Shown here one piece after another: positions 7,034 to 15,334 of a DNA stretch of 16,243 nucleotides (the stretch's first letter is position 1; each line of letters begins with the position of its first letter). Both the position numbers and the translations under genes were made by a program. The stretch covers positions 1 through 16,243 of the forward strand of contig JAGWRH010000104.1 in NCBI GenBank assembly GCA_028876695.1, in the 5' to 3' direction. The DNA is from Acidobacteriota bacterium. Its GTDB lineage: Bacteria > Acidobacteriota > Terriglobia > Acidiferrales > UBA7541. The notes under the pieces were generated by a model. It did not search any database, was not told where the DNA came from, and saw nothing but the letters and a program-made list of their open reading frames with translations.

Positions 7034-7471
7034 TCAGTTCGCGCAAGCAGCCAACCTTTCGAAAAACTTCCTGATGAGAATTTTCGCGGTTCCGTCCAGC
7101 AACCGCTGCCCCACAGCTGCGATCGTGCCGCCCACCTGCACGTCGCCGTGGTAGGAAACTTCCGTTCCGCCATTCGCGTTGGCTGCGAGGTGCAGTAAAC
7201 CATCACCCTTGATGAATCCGGGCCGCCCGGAACCCTCGACGATCAGGCGGAAACTGGAAGGTGGGTTCAAATCGGCGATGCGAATTTTACCGTCGAACAC
7301 GCCGGAAAGGCTGGCCAGCACCATTTTCATTTTCATGCGGTACTCGTTTTCATCGGTCTTTTCGAGCGCCTCGCACCCCGGCACGGCCCGGGCCAGAATG
7401 TCGGGGTCCTGCATCATCTGATAGGCTCGTTCTGGCGGCACCGCCAACATGTGCGAGCCGGAAATCTTCAC
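7034..7471 (-). CDS. coxG: CoxG-like SRPBCC-fold protein
   Basis: This 145-residue protein of the SRPBCC superfamily matches the CoxG family. MKISGSHMLAVPPERAYQMMQDPDILARAVPGCE has the CoxG opening, with the IPGC-type AVPGCE segment at residues 29-34. It continues with a strand-rich centre and a GDVQVGGTIAAVGQRLL helix at residues 110-125. In Oligotropha, CoxG helps anchor CO dehydrogenase to the membrane; here that role is inherited by family and not shown. It starts with GTG and overlaps the end of coxM by four bases (GTGA), so it is translationally coupled and the last gene of the operon. It has no membrane segment of its own, only an amphipathic C-terminus. Confidence 0.9.
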   Translation of the reverse strand: MKISGSHMLAVPPERAYQMMQDPDILARAVPGCEALEKTDENEYRMKMKMVLASLSGVFDGKIRIADLNPPSSFRLIVEGSGRPGFIKGDGLLHLAANANGGTEVSYHGDVQVGGTIAAVGQRLLDGTAKILIRKFFERLAACAN

Positions 7472-8322
7472 GACGCTCTCGAGATGGCTGTCGTGATCGC
7501 GCGGGCCGCGTGAACACTCGCGAGGTGCTTGCGATAATTCGCGGACGCGTGCAGGTCGGAGTTCGCGTCGATCCCCTCGGCCACCAGCGCGGCGGCGTTT
7601 TGAACGTCGGCAGCCGCGCCCGTCGTTCCCGCGAGCGTCGCTTCGGCCGAGGTCGCGCGATAGGAGTGGTTCGATAGGCCGGTGATGCCGACACGCACGA
7701 AGCTGATTTTCCCCGCACTGCGCCTTACTCGCACGGCCACTCCGACAATCGCGAATCCGCTGGCAGGCTGCACCACTTTTTCATAACGGGTTCCCGTGCC
7801 GAGCTCTTCCGCAGGAACGATCACTTCACGCACGATCTCGCCCGGCTCCAGAACGGTAGTGAAAGCGTCGACGAAGAACTCGGCAGCGGAAACGGTACGC
7901 TCTTTCTGCGCACCGATGAGCACGAGTTTGGCTTCGAGTGCCTGGAGGGCCGCCGGATAGTCCGCTGACGGATCGGCATGAGCCACGCTGCCGCCGATGG
8001 TTCCTCGATTGCGCACTTGCAGATCGCCAATCTCGGCCGCGGTTTCCGCAAGCAGCGGACATTTGCGCAACAGCACCGGAAAAGTCTCCACCTCGTAATG
8101 CGTTGTCATTGCGCCGATGTGGATCGCGTTGCCCGATTCACGGATATAGCTGAGCTCTTTCACTTTTTGGAGATCGACGAGTTGCTCCGGCGCGGCGAGG
8201 CGCAGTTTCATCATCGGAATCAAGCTCATCCCGCCGGCCAGCGGCTTGGCTCCGGCATCCAGCAATTGCAGTACGGATTTCAGCGAGTCCGGAGCGGCGT
8301 ATTCGAACTTTTGCGGAACCAT
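7468..8322 (-). CDS. coxM: molybdenum hydroxylase FAD subunit, CoxM type
   Basis: This 284-residue medium subunit carries FAD and passes electrons from the iron-sulfur subunit to the acceptor; OcCoxM has 288 residues. The two FAD-contacting motifs are present: AGGMSLIPMMKLR at residues 29-41, and TIGG at 108-111 within NRGTIGGSVAHADPSADYPA. The C-terminal CODH FAD domain follows (RYEKVVQPASGFAIVGVAV). The ATG lies one base after the coxL stop, with the sequence GGGGG at the end of coxL serving as its ribosome site, and its stop overlaps the coxG start. It is cytoplasmic and part of an (LMS)2 heterohexamer by family. Function follows the large subunit, which determines the substrate. Confidence 0.95.
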   Translation of the reverse strand: MVPQKFEYAAPDSLKSVLQLLDAGAKPLAGGMSLIPMMKLRLAAPEQLVDLQKVKELSYIRESGNAIHIGAMTTHYEVETFPVLLRKCPLLAETAAEIGDLQVRNRGTIGGSVAHADPSADYPAALQALEAKLVLIGAQKERTVSAAEFFVDAFTTVLEPGEIVREVIVPAEELGTGTRYEKVVQPASGFAIVGVAVRVRRSAGKISFVRVGITGLSNHSYRATSAEATLAGTTGAAADVQNAAALVAEGIDANSDLHASANYRKHLASVHAARAITTAISRAS

Positions 8323-8323
8323 T

Positions 8324-10657
8324 TCATGCCCCCTTCGACAAAATGTGCCAGATTTTCTCCGGCGTCAGCGGCATATCGATGTGGCGCACTCCGAGCGGCG
8401 AGAGAGCGTCGACCACCGAGTTGACGACGGCCGGCGAGCAGCCGATTGTGCCCGCTTCTCCCACGCCCTTCACGCCAAGGGGATTCACGGGCGACGGAGT
8501 GGTGGTGTGTTCGCTTTCGATCCACGGCATCATGTGCGCGCGGGGCACGGCGTAATCGGTCAATTCACCGCTGAGCAGTTGTCCATTGTCGTCATATACA
8601 GCCTGTTCCCATAACGCTTGGCCAATACCTTGGGCGATTCCGCCATGCACTTGCCCATCGATGATTAGCGGATTGATGCGATTGCCGCAATCGTCCACGG
8701 CGACGTAGCGGCGGATTTTGACTTCACCGGTTTGGCCGTCGATTTCGCTGACCACGATGTGCGTTCCGAACGGAAAAGTGAAGTTCGGCGGCTCCCAAAA
8801 ACGCGTGGATACCAGGCCGGGTTCCGTGTTCGGCGGAAGTTTCATCGCTCGGTACGCGGACGCCGCAACTTCGGGCAGGGACTTGCTTTGCCCGGTCTTG
8901 TTACATACAACATTTCCGCCGGAAAACGTCACATCGTCGGACTCGAGCAATACGGCGCCGAATTTCTTGATTTTTTCCTTTAGGTCCTGCAGCGCGAAAT
9001 AGACCGCCGTGCCGCCGATCGCGGTACCGCGGCTGCCGAAAGTTCCAATGCCGTATTGAACGATGGATGTGTCTCCCCGGACAACAAGCACGTCATCCAC
9101 GCTGATGCCCAGTTCGTCCGCCGCGATTTGAGCGAAAGTGGTTTCCTCGCCCTGCCCGTGCGGACACGCGCCGGTCATGATCGTCACTTTCCCCGAAGGC
9201 TCGATTTTGACGGTCGCACTCTCCCACCCGCCGGCGGGGGTTGCGGGCGACGGGCCTATCGCGCAAATCTCGCCGTAGGTCGAGATGCCGATGCCTATCC
9301 ACTTGCCTTGTTTGCGCGCGTCCGCTTGCTCTTGCCGCAGTTTGCCGTAGTCCACCAGATCGAGCGCTTTTTTGAGCGGTGCGGCGTAGTTCCCGGAGTC
9401 GTACATCAGTCCGGTGGCGGTGTGGAACGGGAACTGATCGTTGGCCACGAAATTTTTCAGGCGAATTTCGGCCGGATCGATTTGCAGCTCATCGGCAAGA
9501 ATGTCGACCATGCGCTCGATGCCGTGTGTCGCCTCGGGACGGCCCGCGCCGCGATACGCGTCCGTAGGCATGCAGTTCGTGAACGCGCCGACGATATCCG
9601 CGCGGATGTTTTGGGTTTTGTAGATCCCGGGCATCATCAGCACGCTTAGCGTGGGAATCGCGGGAGTCAGCAGCTGATGATACGCGCCGACATCCTGAAT
9701 GATTTTCAGCTTGATTCCCAGAATCGTGCCGTCGCGCTTGGCGGCGAGCTCGTAATAATCCACGTGCCCGCGTCCGTGAATCGTGCACAGAAAATTTTCG
9801 CGTCGCGTCTCGATCCACTTCACCGGTTTTTGGATCTTCTGCGCGATCCATCCCATCAGGGCTTCCTCGGCGTACACGTTGAGCTTACTGCCGAAGCCGC
9901 CGCCAACTTCGGGAGTAATAACGCGCACGCGGTTTTCATCCAGACCGAGCATCGTCGCTACCAGCGTGCGTACCAAGTGCGGAATTTGCGTCGAGGTATA
10001 CAGATTTAACTGCCGATCGGCGCCGTGCCACTCGGCGACCACTCCGCGGGTTTCCATCGCCATGGGAATTAGCCGCTGGCTGGTGATGCGTTGTTTCACC
10101 ACGACGTCCGCTTCGGCGAAGGCTTTGTCCACATCGCCGCCATCCTGGTGGAACGTGAACGCCACATTGTCTGGCCATTCGGGATGGACGGGCGCAGCGC
10201 CGGGCGCAAGCGCCTTTTCCGGGTCCGCGACCGCGGGCAGCGGCTCGTAATTCACTTCGACGAGGTCGGCGGCGTCCTGTGCCATATAGCGGTCTTTCGC
10301 CACCACCACAGCAACGGGATGACCGACAAAATAGACGCGGCCCACCGCCAAAACATTGTGATGAGGCACGCGCAATCCGGGCAGCGAGGCGCCGCATGGA
10401 ACCCCGCCAACTTTTTCCGTGTCTTTCCCGGTGAAGACGGCGATCACGCCGGGCGAATTTTGGGCAGCCGCGATCTCGATCGAGAGGATCCTGGCGGCTG
10501 CGTGTGGGCTTCGGACAATGGCGGCGTACTGCATGTCTTCCAGATGGATGTCGTCGACGTACGTGGCGGTGCCGGTAATCAGGCGCGGATCTTCGCGTCG
10601 GCGCAAGCGTTTTCCGACGAGCTTTTCCTTTTCAACGCCAGCAATGGTAGTCGCCAT
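8324..10657 (-). CDS. coxL: molybdenum hydroxylase large subunit, form II CoxL type
   Basis: This 777-residue molybdopterin subunit belongs to the xanthine oxidase / CO dehydrogenase family. Domains in order are the a/b hammerhead (about residues 15-130, starting KRLRRREDPRLITG) and the two molybdopterin-binding domains (about 150-760). Visible motifs are VGGGFGSK at 251-258, GSRGTAIGG in the middle, and GVGEAG near the C-terminus, with Glu734 as the active-site base. The active-site loop at 367-373 reads AYRGAGR, the form II signature, and not the AYRCSFR of form I, so the catalytic Cys that bridges Mo and Cu in true CO dehydrogenase is absent. Form II enzymes may oxidise CO poorly or act on another substrate. 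The start is supported by AGGAG 7 bases upstream, 9 bases after coxS. Confidence 0.95.
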   Translation of the reverse strand: MATTIAGVEKEKLVGKRLRRREDPRLITGTATYVDDIHLEDMQYAAIVRSPHAAARILSIEIAAAQNSPGVIAVFTGKDTEKVGGVPCGASLPGLRVPHHNVLAVGRVYFVGHPVAVVVAKDRYMAQDAADLVEVNYEPLPAVADPEKALAPGAAPVHPEWPDNVAFTFHQDGGDVDKAFAEADVVVKQRITSQRLIPMAMETRGVVAEWHGADRQLNLYTSTQIPHLVRTLVATMLGLDENRVRVITPEVGGGFGSKLNVYAEEALMGWIAQKIQKPVKWIETRRENFLCTIHGRGHVDYYELAAKRDGTILGIKLKIIQDVGAYHQLLTPAIPTLSVLMMPGIYKTQNIRADIVGAFTNCMPTDAYRGAGRPEATHGIERMVDILADELQIDPAEIRLKNFVANDQFPFHTATGLMYDSGNYAAPLKKALDLVDYGKLRQEQADARKQGKWIGIGISTYGEICAIGPSPATPAGGWESATVKIEPSGKVTIMTGACPHGQGEETTFAQIAADELGISVDDVLVVRGDTSIVQYGIGTFGSRGTAIGGTAVYFALQDLKEKIKKFGAVLLESDDVTFSGGNVVCNKTGQSKSLPEVAASAYRAMKLPPNTEPGLVSTRFWEPPNFTFPFGTHIVVSEIDGQTGEVKIRRYVAVDDCGNRINPLIIDGQVHGGIAQGIGQALWEQAVYDDNGQLLSGELTDYAVPRAHMMPWIESEHTTTPSPVNPLGVKGVGEAGTIGCSPAVVNSVVDALSPLGVRHIDMPLTPEKIWHILSKGA

Positions 10658-10666
10658 GGTCGTCTC

Positions 10667-11131
10667 CTACTTTCGCGCGCCGGCTGCCGCTGCTTTCAAT
10701 GCGTTTACGATGTGCTGGTATCCGGTGCAGCGGCAGACGTTGCCAGCGAGACCGTGCCGGATTTCGTCCTCGGTCGGATTCGGATAGCGTTCCAGGATCT
10801 GCTTTGACGCCATGATCATTCCCGGCGTGCAAAAGCCGCACTGCAGTCCGTGCTCATTCCAAAACGCCTCCTGCAGCGGGTGGAGCGTGCCATTACTGGC
10901 AAGCCCTTCGATTGTGGTGATCTTGGCGCCGTCGGCCTGCACGGCAAACATCGTGCAGCTCTTCACCGCTTTGCCGTTCACTTCCACTGTGCATGCGCCG
11001 CAGAGTGAAGTCTCGCATCCGACATGCGAACCCGTGAGCTGCGCCACCTCGCGAAGATAGTGGATCAGCAAGAGCCGAGTCTCAACGTCGTTCGAATACG
11101 TCTTGCCATTGATTGTGCAGGTGATCTTCAC
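10667..11131 (-). CDS. coxS: molybdenum hydroxylase [2Fe-2S] subunit, CoxS type
   Basis: This 154-residue small subunit carries two [2Fe-2S] clusters. The plant-ferredoxin type cluster is bound by Cys39, Cys44, Cys47 and Cys59 (GCETSLCGAC), and the second by Cys98, Cys101, Cys133 and Cys135 (QCGFCTPG, CRCTG). It relays electrons from the molybdenum centre to the FAD subunit. I chose the GTG at 11131 because GGGAG lies just upstream and MKITCTINGK is the usual family opening; an in-frame extension upstream has no domain and no better ribosome site. It is the first gene of the S-L-M-G operon. This S-L-M order is typical of form II clusters, whereas form I is M-S-L. Confidence 0.95.
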   Translation of the reverse strand: MKITCTINGKTYSNDVETRLLLIHYLREVAQLTGSHVGCETSLCGACTVEVNGKAVKSCTMFAVQADGAKITTIEGLASNGTLHPLQEAFWNEHGLQCGFCTPGMIMASKQILERYPNPTEDEIRHGLAGNVCRCTGYQHIVNALKAAAAGARK

Positions 11132-11165
11132 GTCGGTCTCCCGGCAGAATCGATCTGAGGCGCAA

Positions 11166-11191
11166 ACGATACCAGATTTGAGGCGTGTCAG
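11166..11191 (-). promoter_or_regulatory. weak candidate promoter of the cox operon
   Basis: On the minus strand TATCGT (11171-11166) is preceded by TGG, an extended -10 pattern, and a CTGACA element lies 14 bases further upstream, too close for a standard -35. The start codon is 35 bases downstream. The rest of the 224-base gap to the hydrolase gene holds a palindrome CTTTCGAAAG at 11318-11327 and a small stem GGCTC/GAGCC at 11262-11276, neither followed by a T-run. Assignment is tentative. Confidence 0.22.
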
Positions 11192-11355
11192 AGAAGAGTT
11201 GGCGCGCTTTCTGGGTACCACTTCAGACTCTTGATATGCCGGCTGTGCGCCCGCGCGCCTGGGCTCGTGCTGAGCCTTAGATGTTCACGATGTGGGCACA
11301 ATTGGTAGTGTGAGGCGCTTTCGAAAGTTGGTCTCTCCGGGTCTCGCGCTACTCT

Positions 11356-12228
11356 TCACTTCGCAAAAGCTGATTCCTGACGCGGCTCTATCGGCATGCT
11401 CTCAGCAAGCCATGCGGCGATCTTTATCGCGTATGCATCGGCGATCGGTCCTGGCGACAGATAGTGGCTCGCTCCCGGTACCCAAATTAGTTCGCGCCGC
11501 GGTGACGACGTCAGGCTGTCGTAAATCGCCTGGGCGTTCTGCGGAAATGAAATCTCGTCCTTCTCACCATGGATCACGAGCGCCGGGACCTTGATCTGCG
11601 GACCGAATCGGACCGAGCTTGGCGCGCTTTGATCGCTCGGCGCTCCGAAAAAACCAATCATCGATTTTGCAGTTGCCATGAAAGACCGTCCATCCGGGAA
11701 CCAGTTCTCGAACGCGAGCGGTTCCAGCCCTTTGCCCTGGGCGACGAGCGATCGCGCTCGCCTGAGCACGTCCTCGAGGCGTCTCTTGTCCGCTTCGGTC
11801 GCACGGACTTGAAACTCCAGATAAGGCGAGGGAATCGAAGCGATGAAGCCGACTGCCTTTACCGCGGGATCGTTGCGCTCAGCCATATACTGCGCCATAC
11901 GAGGGCCTCCGAGGCTGATACCCAGGATTGCGATGCGCGTGTAATCCGCCGATTTAGCATATGCGACGAACGCCGCGATGTCCTTTATCGCGTCTGCGTA
12001 CTCGGCGTAAGGATAGTTATAGGAGGCGCGCATATTGGCGATCACGAATGTGTAGCCCTTTTCGGTGAGCGCATTGGCCATCGGGTAGTAGTCGTGCGAG
12101 GGCACAAGTGCCGCGCCCGTGGTGGCGCCGGGAACTAAGATCACCAGCGAATTACTTCGCTTCTCGGGCGTCCATATAAGCCCGTTTAGTGCTGCTTTAT
12201 CTTCTGCTTCGACTCGTATAAGATCCAT
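11356..12228 (-). CDS. alpha/beta hydrolase
   Basis: This 290-residue cytoplasmic protein has the alpha/beta hydrolase fold. The nucleophile elbow is GISLGG at residues 103-108 (Ser105), the acid is probably Asp224 (HGEKDE), and the base His255 (GASHYL). LVPGATTGA at residues 31-39 forms the oxyanion loop. The segment between about 135 and 205 forms the lid. The ATG at 12228 was chosen because a perfect GGAGGTGAAAAC precedes it; a longer in-frame reading would run over its promoter. The substrate cannot be told: such proteins include esterases, dienelactone hydrolases and peptidases. It lies upstream of coxS on the same strand with a 224-base gap, so cotranscription with cox is possible but not shown. 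Confidence 0.9.
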   Translation of the reverse strand: MDLIRVEAEDKAALNGLIWTPEKRSNSLVILVPGATTGAALVPSHDYYPMANALTEKGYTFVIANMRASYNYPYAEYADAIKDIAAFVAYAKSADYTRIAILGISLGGPRMAQYMAERNDPAVKAVGFIASIPSPYLEFQVRATEADKRRLEDVLRRARSLVAQGKGLEPLAFENWFPDGRSFMATAKSMIGFFGAPSDQSAPSSVRFGPQIKVPALVIHGEKDEISFPQNAQAIYDSLTSSPRRELIWVPGASHYLSPGPIADAYAIKIAAWLAESMPIEPRQESAFAK

Positions 12229-12273
12229 GTTTTCACCTCCGCAGGGTTTCGTGGCGACTGCAGAACGGCGCTG

Positions 12274-12303
12274 ACTATATGCCATTCGAGCGGATTCGAT
12301 CAA
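12274..12303 (-). promoter_or_regulatory. sigma-70 type promoter of the alpha/beta hydrolase
   Basis: Reading the minus strand, TTGATC (12303-12298) and TATAGT (12279-12274) are separated by 18 bases. The match is 4/6 to the -35 and 5/6 to the -10 consensus. Transcription would start near 12267, about 39 bases before the ATG at 12228, with the strong ribosome site between them. Confidence 0.5.
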
Positions 12304-12617
12304 CTGATCGGTGCTCGGGTAACGATAGATTTCGAGTTATCGCTCGCCTGAACGATTCCTTTTCGCGCCGTCTGGCCTTCTTCGTTCAACGATCAGCGAT
12401 ACCCTGACAGAGTCTCATTTCACCAGCACGCTTCTCTTGACATTCTTTGAAAATCCGTTCAGAAAGGACGCGCAACGGGAGGCAGGTAGCCGTAAAAAAA
12501 AGCTGCCGACTATGGAACGTCGTGATGAATTCGAGAAACGAGTATTTGTGCTGACCGCGGCTGCCAATTTCGCGCATTTAGCAATTATCGAAACCCACGC
12601 AAATAACCGGAGCTTCG
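12304..12617. other. divergent intergenic region, no gene seen
   Basis: Together with the promoter above, this 314-base stretch separates the hydrolase from the GMC oxidoreductase. I see no convincing gene. Two overlapping 63-codon frames, one on each strand, lack family patterns and good ribosome sites. A perfect TTGACA occurs at 12437-12442 in the plus direction, but no acceptable -10 lies 16-18 bases after it. A run of eight A lies at 12495-12502, flanked by GGCAG (12480-12484) and CTGCC (12504-12508). The GMC promoter is presumably here but was not located. Confidence 0.6.
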
Positions 12618-14264
12618 GTGACGAGTGAAGATACGGGCCGCGTGTTCGATTATGTGATCGTCGGAGCAGGAACGGCGGGCTGCGTGCTTGCCAACCGGCT
12701 GTCGGAGAATCAATCCAATCGCGTCTGCCTGATCGAAGCAGGATCGAAGGACAGTCATCCCTTTATTCAAGTGCCCGCCCTGGTTGCCGCGGCGATGATT
12801 AAGCCGAGCATAGTGTGGGGCTACTGGTCAGCGCCGCAGAGAGGCCTCAACGGACGGACGGTTCCCATTCCGCGGGGTCGCGTCCTCGGTGGTACGAGCT
12901 CCATCAACGGCATGGTCTATATCCGCGGTAACCCGCGAGACTACGACGATTGGGCGGCGGCGGGAAACCGAGGCTGGAGCTATCAAGACGTGCTCCCCTA
13001 TTTCGTCCGCTCTGAAAACAACGAAGCTTTTAACGGTTCTCCGTATCACGGCAAAGGCGGGCCGATGAATGTTCTCAGCATCAAGCGGCCCAATCCGCTC
13101 AATGCGGCCTTCTGGGAAGCCATGCAAACGCTGCAATTTCGACGGAACGATGACTTTAACGGGCTGGATACAGAGGGTTATGGCCCGCGCCAAGGCACGA
13201 TCAAAGCAGGCCGTCGCGAATCGGCAACTACGGCCTTCCTCAGGCCCGCGATGAGCCGGTCAAGCTTGACCGTGCTGACTAAGGCTTCGGTTACCCGCGT
13301 TGTCGTGGAGAATCGCCGAGCGACCGGCGTCGAGATTCAACAAGACGGCGAGACCCGGCGCATCCTCGCGCGACGCGAGGTGATTCTCGCGGCCGGGACC
13401 ATCGGATCCCCTCATATTCTGTTGCTTTCGGGCATTGGCGAAGGGGCTGCGCTGCAGGCTCTTGGAATCCCCGTCCAGCACGACCTGCCGGGTGTTGGAG
13501 CGAATTATCACGACCACGTCGCGTCCGCGGTACTGATGCGCACTTCGAACTCCACTTCATACGGTATTTCGCTGAAGGCACTCCCGCGCGGAACGTGGAA
13601 TATTTTCGAATATCTGTTGATGCGCAAAGGGCCGTTCGCCAGCAATGTCTTTGAGTCGCACGCCTTCGTGAAGACGGCGAATGGCCTTGACCGCCCTGAT
13701 ATGCAGATCGTTTTCCAGCCGGCGCGCCGCAACCAATCCACATTTCCGTTGCCGATTGGACACGGCTATAACATCAGTGTCGTTCTCTTGTACCCCAAGA
13801 GCCGTGGCCGTATCGCCCTATCGAGTCCGGATCCACTTGAGGCTCCGATCATCGATCCGAATATTTTGGGCGAGCCAGAGGACATTGAGCCGCTTGTGCG
13901 TGGCCTGAAGCTGGCACGCAAGATATTGGCAGCTCCTGCGTTCGCTCCCTACCATGGGACCGAGTTTTTGCCGGGTCCGAAGGTGGAAAACGACGAGGCG
14001 TTCAAAGAGTATCTTCGCGCTACCACTGCAACCGTGTTTCACCCGGCTGGAAGTTGCCGTATGGGGGTTGATGATGCCGCCGTCGTCACTCCCGAATTGA
14101 AGGTCCGCGGTGTTGATGGTTTGCGGGTCGCCGATGCTTCGATCTTTCCGAGGCTCATGGGCGGAAACACGAATGCGCCCGTGGTGATGGTTGCGGAAAA
14201 GGCTGCGGATATGATTTTGGGGCGGACGCCACCTCCGCCCGTTCAAATTGCCAGAGAGCGCTAA
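12618..14264 (+). CDS. GMC-family FAD-dependent oxidoreductase (choline dehydrogenase-like)
   Basis: This 548-residue flavoenzyme oxidises an alcohol to an aldehyde or ketone. The FAD dinucleotide fold is VIVGAGTAGCVLANRL (GxGxxG at residues 16-21), with Glu40 at the end of the second strand. GMC signature 1 is PRGRVLGGTSSINGMVYIRG from residue 85, and signature 2 is GTIGSPHILLLSGIG in the middle. The catalytic pair is His475 (FHPAGSCRMG) and Asn519 (GNTNAP). It has no signal peptide and is of normal length. The GTG start at 12618 has GGAG 5 bases upstream. Sequence type is closest to BetA/alcohol dehydrogenase-like bacterial members, but the choline pathway is not implied because no betB or transporter is near. 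It is followed after 14 bases by a lactonase-type hydrolase, suggesting a shared catabolic pathway. Confidence 0.94.
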   Translation: MTSEDTGRVFDYVIVGAGTAGCVLANRLSENQSNRVCLIEAGSKDSHPFIQVPALVAAAMIKPSIVWGYWSAPQRGLNGRTVPIPRGRVLGGTSSINGMVYIRGNPRDYDDWAAAGNRGWSYQDVLPYFVRSENNEAFNGSPYHGKGGPMNVLSIKRPNPLNAAFWEAMQTLQFRRNDDFNGLDTEGYGPRQGTIKAGRRESATTAFLRPAMSRSSLTVLTKASVTRVVVENRRATGVEIQQDGETRRILARREVILAAGTIGSPHILLLSGIGEGAALQALGIPVQHDLPGVGANYHDHVASAVLMRTSNSTSYGISLKALPRGTWNIFEYLLMRKGPFASNVFESHAFVKTANGLDRPDMQIVFQPARRNQSTFPLPIGHGYNISVVLLYPKSRGRIALSSPDPLEAPIIDPNILGEPEDIEPLVRGLKLARKILAAPAFAPYHGTEFLPGPKVENDEAFKEYLRATTATVFHPAGSCRMGVDDAAVVTPELKVRGVDGLRVADASIFPRLMGGNTNAPVVMVAEKAADMILGRTPPPPVQIARER

Positions 14265-14278
14265 AACCGGGGGACGCA

Positions 14279-15157
14279 ATGGCCGTGGAACACATCAGAA
14301 AATGGAAGATTGGAGACGTCGAAGTCGTCCGCATCGTCGAACTCAACGCGCACGAAGATCCTTTTGACGTGCTCATGCCCGGCGCGACGCCGGAACTCGC
14401 CAAACGGTACGACTGGCTTTTCCCTCACTTCGCAACACCGGATGGCCGAATGAAGATCTCGTTTCAGGCCTTCGTTCTGCGTTCCGGCACGGAAAAGATC
14501 ATGATCGACACTTGTATCGGCAACGATCGCCAGCGCGAATACCCGATATTTACGAACATGCAGACTTCGTTCCTTGAAGACCTGACCGTTTGCGGATATG
14601 CGCCGGAAACGATCGCCAAAGTACTGTGCACGCACATGCATTTCGATCACGTCGGCTGGAATACGCGCAAGGTGAATGGCCGATGGGTGCCCACGTTTCC
14701 GAACGCGCGTTACTTATTTGGCCGCAAGGAATACGACCATTGGCAAATGCTCAAGCGTACGGGCGGATATCACGACTTCGCGCATCTTGAGGATTCCATC
14801 GATCCGATCACCAGTGCCGGTCTGGCAGACTTCATCGAACCAAATTTCAAGCTAACCGATGAGGTTTCGCTCGTACCGACCCCCGGACATACGCCCGGTC
14901 ACGTCAGCGTACAGATTTCGTCCAAAGGGCAGGAAGGCTTTATCACCGGCGATATGCTGCACCACCCGCTACAGCTCGCGGAAGCGGACTGCCCCGGAAA
15001 TTTCGACATGGACAAGACGCAAGGCGTGGAGACGCGCAAAGCGATGTTCGAGCGCCTTGGCGACAAGAAGATCTTGGTCATCGGAAGTCATTTTTCCGAT
15101 CCGACCGCTGGTTACATTGTGCGCGATAAAAGGAATTGGCGTTTCAAGATTCTGTAA
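14279..15157 (+). CDS. metallo-beta-lactamase-fold hydrolase, lactonase type
   Basis: This 292-residue protein carries the complete dinuclear zinc motif: HMHFDH at 119-124, His204 in TPGHTPGH, Asp225 in TGDM and His271 in GSHFSDP. THMHFDHVGWN and the final GSHF resemble the quorum-quenching lactonase and related alkyl hydrolase branch. It has no signal peptide. GGGGG lies 5 bases before the ATG. The 14-base gap to the GMC gene makes cotranscription very likely. A plausible role is to open a lactone or ester made by the adjacent oxidoreductases; this is inferred from position only. It differs clearly from the other metallo-hydrolase at 2729-3574 (HAHPDHYGG), so the two are not recent duplicates. 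Confidence 0.92.
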   Translation: MAVEHIRKWKIGDVEVVRIVELNAHEDPFDVLMPGATPELAKRYDWLFPHFATPDGRMKISFQAFVLRSGTEKIMIDTCIGNDRQREYPIFTNMQTSFLEDLTVCGYAPETIAKVLCTHMHFDHVGWNTRKVNGRWVPTFPNARYLFGRKEYDHWQMLKRTGGYHDFAHLEDSIDPITSAGLADFIEPNFKLTDEVSLVPTPGHTPGHVSVQISSKGQEGFITGDMLHHPLQLAEADCPGNFDMDKTQGVETRKAMFERLGDKKILVIGSHFSDPTAGYIVRDKRNWRFKIL

Positions 15158-15334
15158 CTACAACCAGCAACGGTTCTACCTGCTTCGCAGATGCCCAGCA
15201 CGTACATGTGCCGGCGGTTGCCTTCAATGTCAACACGTAAACGAGACAGATAACACGCATCGGCACAACGCGGGAACAGGGGCCAAAGCTTCACCGAACT
15301 CTGCGCATTGCTGATTTCAATCGGGAGCAAAGAT

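Noticed and set aside
10091..10807. 238-codon plus-strand frame opposite coxL/coxS
   Set aside because: It is a shadow of two certain minus-strand genes, spans their junction and shows no domain.
12437..12442. Perfect TTGACA as promoter of the GMC gene
   Set aside because: No acceptable -10 hexamer lies at 16-18 bases spacing; the sequence there reads around CAGAAA.
12437..12628. 63-codon frames on both strands before the GMC gene
   Set aside because: They have no ribosome site and no family pattern, they overlap each other, and the plus frame runs into the GMC start.
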